A stretch of 33,964 nucleotides of DNA from Actinomyces dentalis DSM 19115 (GCF_000429225.1 NZ_KE386866.1:8748-42711), one strand, 5' to 3'. Positions 8,678-19,909 are shown, numbered from the stretch's first letter. A program made the numbers and translations. The notes: a model not told the origin generated them from the letters alone.

Positions 8678-8737
8678 CGCGGGCCTCCCGCTGAACGCGC
8701 TCGGGGAAGGCTGCGCGCGTTCAGCGGGAGGCCCGCG
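8678..8737 (-). terminator. 23-bp perfect hairpin terminator of kinase 2
   Basis: Arms 8678-8700 and 8715-8737 are perfect inverted copies (23 bp) around a 14-base loop, starting 24 bases after the kinase 2 stop codon. There is no U-tract. It separates the two kinase transcripts, consistent with each having its own promoter. Confidence 0.75.
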
Positions 8738-8760
8738 TCCGGGCGAAGACGACGACGCCG

Positions 8761-10764
8761 TCAGTGCTCCTTATTGAGGTCGTCGAGACTCGGCACCTTG
8801 TCGGAATCTCCCTGGAGCTGGAAGTCGCCGAAGCCGACGGACGCTGTGCGGCTCCCCTTATCGGTGCGGGTGATGACGACCTTGAGGCGGAGCTTGTTCT
8901 GGACATTGAGGGAGATGTCCTTGAACTCTCCGAATGCGAGCGTCTCGGTCTGGACGAGCTCCTGGTCGAGGTAGAACTCGACCGTGAAGGTGGCACCAGA
9001 GTCCTTAGAGTTATCGGTGATGCCAATGGTGCCGCTCATCGTATTGAAGTGCCTACCGAGATTCCATTCCGTCGACCACTGGCTAGCAGAATAGAAAATT
9101 TTTGTGAAACCATGGACCTGACTCTTGCCATTCAGATCGAAGACATCCGTGTTGACCTGCTCCGTGGCCTTGATGTCCGCCAGGTAGACGGTCTTCGTCG
9201 AACCTGAGGTTGAGCTGGAGGTGGCCGAACCGACGACGGTGAGGGTCACCGTGTCCGAGATCTTCTCGCCCGCGGCGGGGTCGGTGGACAGCACCGTGCC
9301 CTCCTTCTCCCCGTGGGGGGCGTTCGCCTTGACCACGTCGACCTTCACATTGTCGGGGAGCTTGGCCTTGGCCTGGTCGGTGGTCAGGCCGACGAGGTCC
9401 GGCATCGTCGTCGTCGCGGTGCTCGACGCACTGGCCGTGGCCGTGGCCGACGTCCTCGCACTGGCGTCGGCCGACGCGGAGGGGGTCTCGGAGGGCGGCG
9501 CCTCGGACGTGGGGGCGGGCCCGGCCGAGGGCCCCTCAGCGACGGGGCGGCTCCTGGGCAGGTACCGGGCGCCGATGACGACGCCCGCGGCGACGAGGGC
9601 GACGGCGAGGATGAGGACCAGCACGACGAGCGGGGCCCGGCTGCGCTTCTTCTTCCCCTTCTTCTTGCCCTTCCCCTCGTCCGACTTCGCGCCGGCGCCG
9701 GACCCGCCCGGCGCGCTCCGGTCGACCGCGACGCCGCCGGGCGGAGGGACGGGCCCGCCCGGCCCCGCCACGGGTGCGGCGGGCGGCGGAACCGGGACCG
9801 GCGGCAGCGTCGCCGTCGAGGCGCTCACGGCCGACGGCGCACTGAGCGGCGGCGCGCTGGGCGCCGAGACGGGAGTGCCCAGAACGGTCCGGGCGACGGC
9901 GGAGGCGGGGACCGGCGGCGGGGGCGCGCTCAGGCGCGGGGCCGCGGGCAGACCGGCGAGGCTCGGGGCGGCGTCGGTCAGCGCCCGCCCGACCTGGTCG
10001 GCCGTGGGCCTGGCGGCGGGATCCTTCGACATCATCCGCCCGATGAGATCCCACAGGACGTCGGGCACGCCCTCGGGGCGCCCCGGGTTCATCATCATGT
10101 GCGACTTGAGCAGCGCCGACGGGGCGCCCGTGAAGGGCGGCACGCCGCAGCACATCTCGTAGAGCATGGCGCCCAGGGAGTAGACGTCCATGGAGGGCGC
10201 CGCCGGCAGGCCGTCGGCCGCCTCGGGCGACATGTACAGCGGAGTGCCCGCGCCGCCGCCGGTCGAGCGCGTCGAGACCGCCGAGTCGCAGATCCGGGCC
10301 ACGCCGAAGTCTGCCACGCGCGGGGCGGGCGGCGCGGAGGCGTCGTCCATGAGGATATTGGCGGGCTTGACGTCGCGGTGCACGAGGCCGGCGGCGTGAA
10401 TGGCGCTCAGCCCCGCCGCGATGGCGGCGCCGTAGGAGGCGACCAGCCCCGGAGCCAGGGTCCCCTGCTTCCGGATCACGTCCGCCAGGTCGCCGCCCCC
10501 CACGTAATCCATGACCAGGCCGAGGGTCTCGCCCTCGGTGACCATGTCCCGCAGGCGCACGACGTGGGGACTGTCCACCCGCTCGAGGGTGTCGCGCTCC
10601 TTGAGGAAGGCATCAACGACATTGCGCTCCCGCGCCAGCTCGGAGCGCAGCTTCTTGAAGGCGAGGGGCTCCTCCGACCCCTCCTTGTGCCCCTTCCACA
10701 CATCGCCCTGCGCACCCGCTCCAATGCGCTCCTCAAGAATGTAAACCGAGCCCAGACGCTCCAT
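8761..10764 (-). CDS. Transmembrane Ser/Thr kinase with PASTA and NPCBM-like domains (kinase 2)
   Basis: A 667-residue paralog of kinase 1. The first 290 or so residues are nearly identical to it (Lys37, Asp131 in HRDVKPAN, Asp152 in DFG, activation-loop Thr174, MSPE). The linker again has ARTVLG (Thr293) but then differs: Pro-rich, with a very basic stretch (KGKKKGKKKRSR) just inside the membrane helix (about 378-400). Outside there is a Ser/Thr/Ala-rich stalk (410-452), one PASTA domain (about 453-512) and a diverged NPCBM-like domain (about 523-652; VYLADI, WNLGRHFNTMSGTIGI). The conserved cytosolic half and diverging outer half suggest the same targets but different ligands. ATG 10764 has GAGG upstream. 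Strand and order (amylosucrase, kinase 2, kinase 1) allow partial co-transcription, but each kinase has its own upstream block. Confidence 0.9.
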   Translation of the reverse strand: MERLGSVYILEERIGAGAQGDVWKGHKEGSEEPLAFKKLRSELARERNVVDAFLKERDTLERVDSPHVVRLRDMVTEGETLGLVMDYVGGGDLADVIRKQGTLAPGLVASYGAAIAAGLSAIHAAGLVHRDVKPANILMDDASAPPAPRVADFGVARICDSAVSTRSTGGGAGTPLYMSPEAADGLPAAPSMDVYSLGAMLYEMCCGVPPFTGAPSALLKSHMMMNPGRPEGVPDVLWDLIGRMMSKDPAARPTADQVGRALTDAAPSLAGLPAAPRLSAPPPPVPASAVARTVLGTPVSAPSAPPLSAPSAVSASTATLPPVPVPPPAAPVAGPGGPVPPPGGVAVDRSAPGGSGAGAKSDEGKGKKKGKKKRSRAPLVVLVLILAVALVAAGVVIGARYLPRSRPVAEGPSAGPAPTSEAPPSETPSASADASARTSATATASASSTATTTMPDLVGLTTDQAKAKLPDNVKVDVVKANAPHGEKEGTVLSTDPAAGEKISDTVTLTVVGSATSSSTSGSTKTVYLADIKATEQVNTDVFDLNGKSQVHGFTKIFYSASQWSTEWNLGRHFNTMSGTIGITDNSKDSGATFTVEFYLDQELVQTETLAFGEFKDISLNVQNKLRLKVVITRTDKGSRTASVGFGDFQLQGDSDKVPSLDDLNKEH

Positions 10765-10830
10765 GGCAACCTCAGGATTTAAGAGATGGGGGGCCTGGGA
10801 AGCCCCATGACGAAGGGCGCGAGCGCCCGG

Positions 10831-10863
10831 TCAGGATTGTGCCATACCCGGGCCGCCGCGAGG
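10831..10863 (-). promoter_or_regulatory. Conserved upstream block of kinase 2
   Basis: Identical over 33 bases to the block upstream of kinase 1 (8429-8461). Conservation of this block against a diverged leader points to promoter or regulator binding rather than simple residual duplication. Confidence 0.55.
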
Positions 10864-10925
10864 ACCTTCTGGGCCCCTCCGCGCCCGACTCGTCGTGAGG
10901 CCCCCCGACCCACTCCGCCCCGGTC

Positions 10926-12989
<2,064 letters not shown>

Positions 12990-13137
12990 GCTCCTATGGT
13001 GACCGATCGGCTCATCGTTTAACAGGTGTTCGCCGCACCGAGTCGCGCCCGGCGGAGCGACCGCCGCGCCGTCTCGGATGGCGGCCGATGCGGACGCCAC
13101 TTGGCCGCAGAGCCCCATCGGGGGCACCCTAGGAGTC

Positions 13138-13959
13138 ATGACATCAACTCCCGAACGTCCCGTCCCGCCCGTCGTCCTGGCCATCGCCGGCTCGGAGGCC
13201 TCCGGAGGCGCGGGCGCCCAGACCGACCTCAAGACCTTCCACCAGCTCGGCGTCTTCGGCTGCACCGCCCTGACCTGCATCGTGTCCATGGACCCCAAGG
13301 CCGGCTTCGACCACCGCTTCGTGCCGGTGGACCCCGAGGTCATCCACGACCAGATCGAGGCCTGCGCGGGCGTGCACACGGCGATCGCCGCCGTCAAGAT
13401 CGGCATGCTCGGCACCGCCCCCACCATCGACGTCGTCGAGGCCGCCCTGGAGGAGTACCGGTTCCCCACGGTCGTGCTCGACCCGGTGCTCATCTGCAAG
13501 GGCCAGGAGTTCGCCTCCGCCCGCGCGGTGGACGACGCGCTGCGCTCCAAGATCCTGCCGCGCGCCACCATGGTCACCCCCAACCTCTTCGAGTCGGCGA
13601 CCCTGGCCGGCGTGGAGGAGATCACCAGCGTCGAGGCGCTCAAGGACGCCGCCAAGCGCATCCACGACCAGGGCGCGCCCAATGTGCTCGCCAAGGCCGG
13701 CCCCTCCCTGGGCACCGGCACGGCCCTGGACGTCTTCTACGACGGCCGGACGCTGGAGGTCCTCGAGGTCCCGGCGGTGGGGACCGAGCGCGTGCACGGC
13801 GCCGGCTGCACGCTGGCGGCGGCGGTGACCGCCGAGCTCGCCAAGGGGGCCACGCCCCTGGAGGCCGCGGTGACGGCCAAGGACGTCGTCGCCGCCTCGA
13901 TCGGCATGCGGGGGAACATCCCCTTCCCCTACGTCTACCAGGGCTGGTATCAAGGCTGA
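13138..13959 (+). CDS. PdxK/ThiD-family kinase (pyridoxal or hydroxymethylpyrimidine kinase)
   Basis: A 273-residue ribokinase-superfamily enzyme that phosphorylates a vitamin B6 vitamer or the thiamine pyrimidine with ATP. Motifs: AGSEASGGAGAQTDL at the N-terminal substrate site, VLDPVL in the middle, and HGAGCTLAAAV near the C-terminus with the anion-hole and catalytic region (the usual GTGCT is AGCT here). ATG 13138 follows AGGAG. Length is normal. Close relatives in Gram-positive bacteria include ThiD-like pyridoxal kinases, and sequence alone does not settle the substrate; no thiamine gene or TPP riboswitch is nearby, which slightly favours the B6 role. The AAA+ operon starts 51 bases downstream and may be read from the same transcript. 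Confidence 0.85.
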   Translation: MTSTPERPVPPVVLAIAGSEASGGAGAQTDLKTFHQLGVFGCTALTCIVSMDPKAGFDHRFVPVDPEVIHDQIEACAGVHTAIAAVKIGMLGTAPTIDVVEAALEEYRFPTVVLDPVLICKGQEFASARAVDDALRSKILPRATMVTPNLFESATLAGVEEITSVEALKDAAKRIHDQGAPNVLAKAGPSLGTGTALDVFYDGRTLEVLEVPAVGTERVHGAGCTLAAAVTAELAKGATPLEAAVTAKDVVAASIGMRGNIPFPYVYQGWYQG

Positions 13960-14010
13960 GACCGCAGTCGGCGAACCCCGCCGCCCGACCCGTCCGAAAG
14001 GCCCGTGCGA

Positions 14011-15660
<1,650 letters not shown>

Positions 15661-15683
15661 AGAGGTTGACGAGGAGCGAGCCC

Positions 15684-16139
15684 ATGAGCCTGTCACTGGT
15701 TCTGATCCCCCTATCGATCGCCGTGGCCGCGGCGTCCCAGGCCCGCCAGATCCGCCCCTCCGACGTCGAGGCGGGCAACGAGGTGCGCGTCGAGTCCCGG
15801 ATGCGCGACGAGACGCTGCTCGTCGCGGCCCTCGAGGATCTCGGCGCCGCGGTGAGCCGGACGGGCGACGGCGTGCTCCTGGCCAAGACGCCCGACCGCG
15901 CCCTGACCATGAGGCGGGACGCCGCCGGACTGTGGAACGCCTGCTTCGCCGGGACGTGGACGCCCGACGGCGCCCGCGCCTTCGTCGAGGACCTGGACCG
16001 CGCCTACGGCCTGCAGGTGCAGCGGGCCGTCATCCGGCGCCTGGAGGAGCGCGCCCCCGAGGCGGGCATGCGCATCACGTCGCAGAGTGTCGACGACGAC
16101 CGCGTCGTCACCCTCGTCATGGAGGTCGAGCGAGCATGA
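15684..16139 (+). CDS. DUF1257-like (Ycf35-like) protein
   Basis: A 151-residue protein. The first 20 residues are hydrophobic (LVLIPLSIAVAAAS), a likely membrane anchor. The rest looks like the DUF1257/Ycf35 fold: conflicting-length helices around VESRMRDETLLVAALEDLG, then the WNACFAGTWTPDGARAFVEDLDRAYG segment and a terminal strand VVTLVMEVE. This family commonly sits beside Ycf46-like AAA ATPases and DUF2997 proteins; I recognise it from pattern and context, not from a search. ATG 15684 follows GAGGAG. The gene's TGA overlaps the next gene's ATG. Function unknown. Confidence 0.6.
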   Translation: MSLSLVLIPLSIAVAAASQARQIRPSDVEAGNEVRVESRMRDETLLVAALEDLGAAVSRTGDGVLLAKTPDRALTMRRDAAGLWNACFAGTWTPDGARAFVEDLDRAYGLQVQRAVIRRLEERAPEAGMRITSQSVDDDRVVTLVMEVERA

Positions 16140-16387
16140 GCACCGCGCACCCCGACGGACCCGCGAGGCGGGCGCTGAAGGTGTCGGTCGCGCCGGACGG
16201 GACCGTCACCGCCGAGACGATCGGATTCACCGGCAGCGCCTGCCTGTCCCAGATCGGCGTGCTCGAGGACCTCCTCGAGGCGACCACCGTCCGCAGCGCG
16301 TTCACCGACGAGTACTTCGCCGCGCAGACGCAGACGCGGTCCGAGGCCCGCGTCACGACCCGGGAGGGCATGGACCTTGGCACTTGA
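16136..16387 (+). CDS. DUF2997 protein
   Basis: A small 83-residue protein. Its core fits DUF2997: a strand pair VSVAPDGTVTAETIGFTG, a conserved Ser-Ala-Cys (Cys at 38-39) and a helix with LEDLLEATT, followed by a charged tail. The IGFTGSAC pattern matches the family's GF-G-SC signature. The single conserved Cys after this strand pair may be a site of modification or metal contact. It overlaps the preceding stop codon by ATGA, so translation is coupled. Function unknown; the family is usually found with Ycf46-like ATPases and DUF1257 proteins. Confidence 0.7.
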   Translation: MSTAHPDGPARRALKVSVAPDGTVTAETIGFTGSACLSQIGVLEDLLEATTVRSAFTDEYFAAQTQTRSEARVTTREGMDLGT

Positions 16388-17270
16388 CAGAATCGACGTT
16401 CTCGTCGACCAGAAGCCGTTCACGTGGAAGCTCGTGAATTCCTTGTGGATCGCACCCATCATCATCGGTATGGGATTGTTCTCCCTTATCGGATGGCTGT
16501 GGGCCGGAATTCTGGCGAGGTCCCCGAAGGTCTGGCGCATTGTCACTGTTTGGGGGGTCGTCGTCGCCCTGTCATTTATTTCAATCGCCCTGGGCGAGGA
16601 CAAGGACTCCGCCTGGAAGACCCTGGGCGGGACTCTCTTCATAATCTCCTGGTTCGGCTCCTTCGCCCACGCCCTCATCATACGGGGCACCGTCCTGAGG
16701 GAAATCGTGTCCCGCGAGGACGAGCTCGCCCGCCTCCGCGCCCTATACGGCACCCATCAGGTCCCGAGCCGTTCCACGACGGCGCGGGCGCCGGTCGACG
16801 ATCGCCTATCCCAACGGATCCCATCCCACGACCCGCTGCCCCCCGAGCTCGAGGTCGATACGAGTCAGTACTACGAGCAGTCGCCTCCCCGTACCGCGTG
16901 GGCGCCGCCGTCGGCTGCGACGCGGTCCCCGTACGCACCGCCGGCGTCGACCCCCGCCGAGTCGCGGTCCTCGTCCGCGCCGGCGGCGTCGGCACCCGCG
17001 CCGTCGTCGGCGATCCCCTCGGAGCCCGCCCTCGTCGACGTGAATACGGCCCCGTCCGCGGTCCTCCTCGCCCTGCCCGCGCTCGACCAGGCCGCCGTCG
17101 AGCGGATTGTCGCCGCGCGCGAGGAGCGTGGCGGTTTCCACGACCTCAACGACCTCACCTCGGCGGCGGCGCTCCAGCCCCACCAGCTCGTCGCCCTCCA
17201 GGACCGGGTGTCCTTCAGCCGGTTCAGGCGCCCCGGCACTCAGGTGCACGGCCGCATTCTGGATCTGTGA
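16377..17270 (+). CDS. Two-helix membrane protein with C-terminal helix-hairpin-helix
   Basis: A 297-residue protein. The TTG start at 16377 is chosen because GGGAGGG lies eight bases upstream; it overlaps the previous gene by 11 bases. Two to three hydrophobic segments lie at about 20-45, 55-75 and 85-105, followed by a charged helix (about 107-125), a long disordered Ser/Pro/Ala region (about 130-220) and a helix-hairpin-helix domain (about 222-285; VDVNTAPSAVLLALPALDQA, RGGFHDLNDL), as in ComEA. HhH domains bind DNA backbones or act as protein-docking modules. A membrane-tethered HhH in this operon suggests docking at the membrane. Not known in the core Ycf46 cluster as far as I know, so possibly a lineage-specific part. 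Confidence 0.8.
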   Translation: MALDRIDVLVDQKPFTWKLVNSLWIAPIIIGMGLFSLIGWLWAGILARSPKVWRIVTVWGVVVALSFISIALGEDKDSAWKTLGGTLFIISWFGSFAHALIIRGTVLREIVSREDELARLRALYGTHQVPSRSTTARAPVDDRLSQRIPSHDPLPPELEVDTSQYYEQSPPRTAWAPPSAATRSPYAPPASTPAESRSSSAPAASAPAPSSAIPSEPALVDVNTAPSAVLLALPALDQAAVERIVAAREERGGFHDLNDLTSAAALQPHQLVALQDRVSFSRFRRPGTQVHGRILDL

Positions 17271-17896
17271 CCCGGCAGTCCGTGCGGGTCGCCCGTTTCA
17301 TCGCCCGGACCGGGGCGGAGGGCCCCGGCACCCGCTCGGCGCTGTGGGTCCAGGGCTGCACCCTCCGCTGCCCCGGCTGCTTCAACCCCCACCTGTGGGG
17401 CGTCCGCGGCGGCCGCATGACGGCGCCGGAGCGGATCGCCGCAGATATTCCCCTCGACGTCGAGGGCCTGACCCTTCTGGGCGGCGAGCCCTTCGAGCAG
17501 CCCGGCGCCCTCGCCGAGCTGGCGCGGCTCGTCCGGGCCCGCGGGCAGACGGTCATGACCTTCACCGGCTACGAGCTCGACGAGCTCCGCTGCGCCGCCT
17601 CGCCCGCCGTCGCCGACCTCCTGAATCACACCGACCTGCTCGTCGACGGGCGCTTCGAGGTCGACCGCCTCGACACCGCCAGGCCATGGGTCGGATCCAC
17701 CAACCAGCGCTTCCACGCCCTGACCGACCGCTACGCCGAGCTCGTCGATCGACTCACCGCTCTGCCCGACCGCCTCGAGATCCGCGTCGCCCCCGACGGG
17801 CGCGTCGACGTCAACGGGTGGAGCGACACGGCCTCGCTCGAGACCCTGCTCGACGGCCTGCGACGACGCCCTCCCCCGGCGGCCCGGCCCCGGTGA
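17267..17896 (+). CDS. Small radical SAM protein, NrdG-like (4Fe-4S)
   Basis: A 209-residue radical SAM protein of the single-cluster, activating-enzyme type. The cluster motif CTLRCPGC is CX3CX2C (Cys31, Cys35, Cys38), preceded by WVQG as in NrdG. A GGEPFEQP motif for SAM binding follows at about residues 72-79. Length is slightly above NrdG (about 155-200), with a C-terminal extension (VAPDGRVDVNGW). No anaerobic ribonucleotide reductase gene is nearby, so activation of NrdD is unlikely to be its role. GTG 17267 overlaps the upstream stop as GTGA. It is the last gene of the AAA+ operon and may modify, or insert a radical into, one of the partner proteins; this is inference. Confidence 0.85.
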   Translation: MTRQSVRVARFIARTGAEGPGTRSALWVQGCTLRCPGCFNPHLWGVRGGRMTAPERIAADIPLDVEGLTLLGGEPFEQPGALAELARLVRARGQTVMTFTGYELDELRCAASPAVADLLNHTDLLVDGRFEVDRLDTARPWVGSTNQRFHALTDRYAELVDRLTALPDRLEIRVAPDGRVDVNGWSDTASLETLLDGLRRRPPPAARPR

Positions 17897-17908
17897 GCGC
17901 CCGCCCGA

Positions 17909-18003
17909 TCCGCCGCACCGGCTCGGGGCGCGCCACCACCTACCGGCTCGCCGATCCGGAATCATCACGGATCCGCCCGAGCGCCCCAACCGTGTTGAAT
18001 TAG
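17909..18003 (+). pseudogene. 3' remnant of a second AlbA_2 gene
   Basis: The last 31 or so codons of an AlbA_2-like gene, with stop codon: RRTGSGRATTYRLADPESS and a tail ending APTVLN. It matches the C-terminus of the intact gene at 18046-19818 except for three residues. No start or upstream part is present, so it is a remnant. Its reading frame is intact and its differences are few, so the loss looks fairly recent. Confidence 0.8.
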
Positions 18004-18021
18004 GAGTAGGCTAAATCAACA
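17993..18021 (+). promoter_or_regulatory. Inverted repeat upstream of the AlbA_2 gene
   Basis: TGTTGAATTAG (17993-18003) and CTAAATCAACA (18011-18021) form an 11-bp inverted repeat with one mismatch and a 7-base spacer. It lies 24 bases before ATG 18046 and contains the stop codon of the remnant. It may be the terminator of the lost gene reused as an operator for the regulator-like gene that follows. Confidence 0.55.
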
Positions 18022-18045
18022 TTCGGCGAGATCCTGGAGGAGACC

Positions 18046-19818
18046 ATGCGCCCAACCGGTCTGGACCGCCGGGACCAGTTGCGCCGCGACGTCGACGAGA
18101 TCCTCGCCTCGGAGCGCAACGGCGCCATCACGCGGATCGCCGAGACCTCCTCCATCGACTTCAAGGAGGAGGCCGGACGGCGCAATGGCCCGGACCTCGA
18201 ACCCGGCAGCGAGCAGAACCCCACGGCCGCCGTGAAACTCGCTGACGAGGTGGCCTGCATGGCGAACTCGCCGGGCGGCGGCGCCCTCATCCTCGGCGTC
18301 GAGGACGGAACCGGCGTCGTCCTCGGAACCGAGCTGAACACCGACTGGCTCCGCCGGCGCATTCATCAGGCGATCGACATAGCGCCCGATATCGAGGCCC
18401 GTCACGTCGGGGGCCAGCGCATCCTCGTCCTGTACGTGGCCGAGTCGCGCGAACCGGTGCCGGACACCTCGGGCCGCCTGCGGTGGCGCGTGGGCGACTC
18501 CTGCGCACCGGTGGATCGCGCCGAGTGGTGGCTCCACCGCGAGCAGGCCCGGGACCACGACTCCATGGCGGATCGCTCCGCCCTCACCGCCCGCGCCGTG
18601 ACCGCGGGGGCCATGGCCCTGGTGAGGGCCGATCTCCGGGCCGACGACTCCGAGACGGACACGGACATCCTGCGCAGGATCGCGGCGCTGCGCTCCGACG
18701 ACCACCTCTCGCAGGCGGCTCGCCTGACCCTCACACCGGCGCGGGCGACGCTCATCGACCTCACGGTCCTCGATGTTCCGGGCGGAGCCGTCACCAACCG
18801 GGTCGTGGCCGACCCCGCGATGTCCCTCCTCGAGCAGATCGACGTCATCGAGCGCGCCCTGGCCGTGCTCAACACCTACTCGACGCAGTCGGCCGACCGC
18901 TTCGCCCTGTCCCCGCAGCGCCTGGTCCCCCAGTCGGCGGTGCGCGAGGCGATTCTCAACGGGGTCATCCACCGCGACTGGAACTCGGGCGAGCCGACCG
19001 AGGTCCGCTGGATCTCGTTGGACTCCACGCTCGTGGTGCGCAGTCCGGGCGGGTTCACGGGCGGAATCAACTCTGCGAACGTCCTGAGCAACCGGCACGC
19101 GCGCCACCCCGCGCTGGCGGACCTGTTCCGCGCCCTCACGCTGGTCGAGAAGCAGGGGCTCGGGGTCGACCGCATGTACACGGCCATGATCCCCCTCGGG
19201 CACCGGCCGCCCACGATCGTGGAGGAACCCGGTCCGCACGTGACGTGCACGCTCATCGGCGGCGACCCCATTGCACCGATTGCAGACCTGTTCAAGCAGA
19301 TCCGTCCACTGCCCCGCCAGCGCGACACGCGCGTCGTCGTGATCGTCGATCTCCTGCTGCATGCGCCCTTCGTCTCGCTCGACGCCGTCGGCACGGCCCT
19401 GCAGACGGACCCGGAGGGAGCCGGGGCGGCGCTGCGGGCCGCCGCGCAGTGCACCGCCCCGGACGCACCGCTCATCGACAGGTACGACGACGCCTGGCTC
19501 CTCGGGGCGACGGCGCGAGAGGCGGTCATGCCGGCTCGAAGGGCCCCCTGGTTCGCCGACGTCGTCGCCTATGCGTCGACGCGCTTCGAGGCGTGCCGGA
19601 AGACCGTCCGCCTGTGGTGCCAGACGTTCGGGTCGATCAGCACCGGCGACCTCATGCGGCTGGCGGGGGTCTCCCGCGGTACGGCGCAGAAGGCTCTGAC
19701 GACCATGACCGGGCGGGGAGAGCTCCGCCGCACCGGCTCGGGGCGCGCCACCGCCTACCGGCTCGCCGATCCGGAATCATCACGGATCCGCCCGACCGCC
19801 CCAACCATGTTGAATTAG
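18046..19818 (+). CDS. AlbA_2/HATPase ATP-binding transcriptional regulator-like protein
   Basis: A 590-residue protein of the COG2865 type. An N-terminal AlbA_2 (Schlafen-like) domain (about 18-150) has the SIDFKEE start and an ANSPGGGALILGV segment. The middle part (about 290-400) is the ATP-binding domain: VREAILNGVIHRDW (N-box), VVRSPGGF and VEKQGLGVDRM (G-box). The C-terminus (about 520-575) is a winged helix (STGDLMRLAGVSRGTAQKAL). Proteins of this type are called predicted regulators, and several occur in defence or mobile DNA. ATG 18046 follows GGAGGA. It is flanked by 124-bp repeats, which suggests past duplication or mobility. The inverted repeat just upstream could be its own binding site. 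Confidence 0.85.
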   Translation: MRPTGLDRRDQLRRDVDEILASERNGAITRIAETSSIDFKEEAGRRNGPDLEPGSEQNPTAAVKLADEVACMANSPGGGALILGVEDGTGVVLGTELNTDWLRRRIHQAIDIAPDIEARHVGGQRILVLYVAESREPVPDTSGRLRWRVGDSCAPVDRAEWWLHREQARDHDSMADRSALTARAVTAGAMALVRADLRADDSETDTDILRRIAALRSDDHLSQAARLTLTPARATLIDLTVLDVPGGAVTNRVVADPAMSLLEQIDVIERALAVLNTYSTQSADRFALSPQRLVPQSAVREAILNGVIHRDWNSGEPTEVRWISLDSTLVVRSPGGFTGGINSANVLSNRHARHPALADLFRALTLVEKQGLGVDRMYTAMIPLGHRPPTIVEEPGPHVTCTLIGGDPIAPIADLFKQIRPLPRQRDTRVVVIVDLLLHAPFVSLDAVGTALQTDPEGAGAALRAAAQCTAPDAPLIDRYDDAWLLGATAREAVMPARRAPWFADVVAYASTRFEACRKTVRLWCQTFGSISTGDLMRLAGVSRGTAQKALTTMTGRGELRRTGSGRATAYRLADPESSRIRPTAPTMLN

Positions 19819-19847
19819 GGGTGGGCTAAATCAACATTCGGCGGGAT
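19724..19847 (+). repeat. Direct repeat B, 3' end of the AlbA_2 gene (124 bp)
   Basis: Partner of 17909-18032. It encodes the last 31 codons of the intact gene and runs 29 bases past the stop codon, ending soon after the inverted repeat. Confidence 0.9.
19808..19836. terminator. Inverted repeat after the AlbA_2 gene
   Basis: TGTTGAATTAG (19808-19818) and CTAAATCAACA (19826-19836), the second copy of the element at 17993-18021. Here it overlaps the stop codon TAG and lies between convergent genes, so a terminator role is natural. Confidence 0.55.
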
Positions 19848-19909
19848 TCCGGGGATGGTCGGCCGTGCCGCCGCCCGCTGCCGCTGTCCTGCGCCACTGT
19901 CCCGCGCCG

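Larger units (their letters stand above)
8366..8760. other. Spacer between the two kinases: promoter block, G-rich tract, terminator
   Basis: This 395-base gap holds, in minus-strand order, the terminator of kinase 2 (8678-8737), a G-rich stretch (about 8560-8660) and the promoter region of kinase 1 with the conserved block at 8429-8461. No gene is supported inside it. Confidence 0.6.
17909..18032 (+). repeat. Direct repeat A, left of the AlbA_2 gene (124 bp)
   Basis: About 95% identical (6 differences in 124 positions, no gaps) to 19724-19847 at the 3' end of the AlbA_2 gene, at a constant offset of 1815 bases. It begins 13 bases after the radical SAM stop codon. The pair brackets the gene, as expected after tandem duplication and loss of one copy or after recombination at the repeat. 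Confidence 0.9.

Noticed and set aside
17267-17896. Anaerobic ribonucleotide reductase activating enzyme NrdG
   Set aside because: The cluster motif and size fit, but no nrdD is adjacent and the operon context points to another role.
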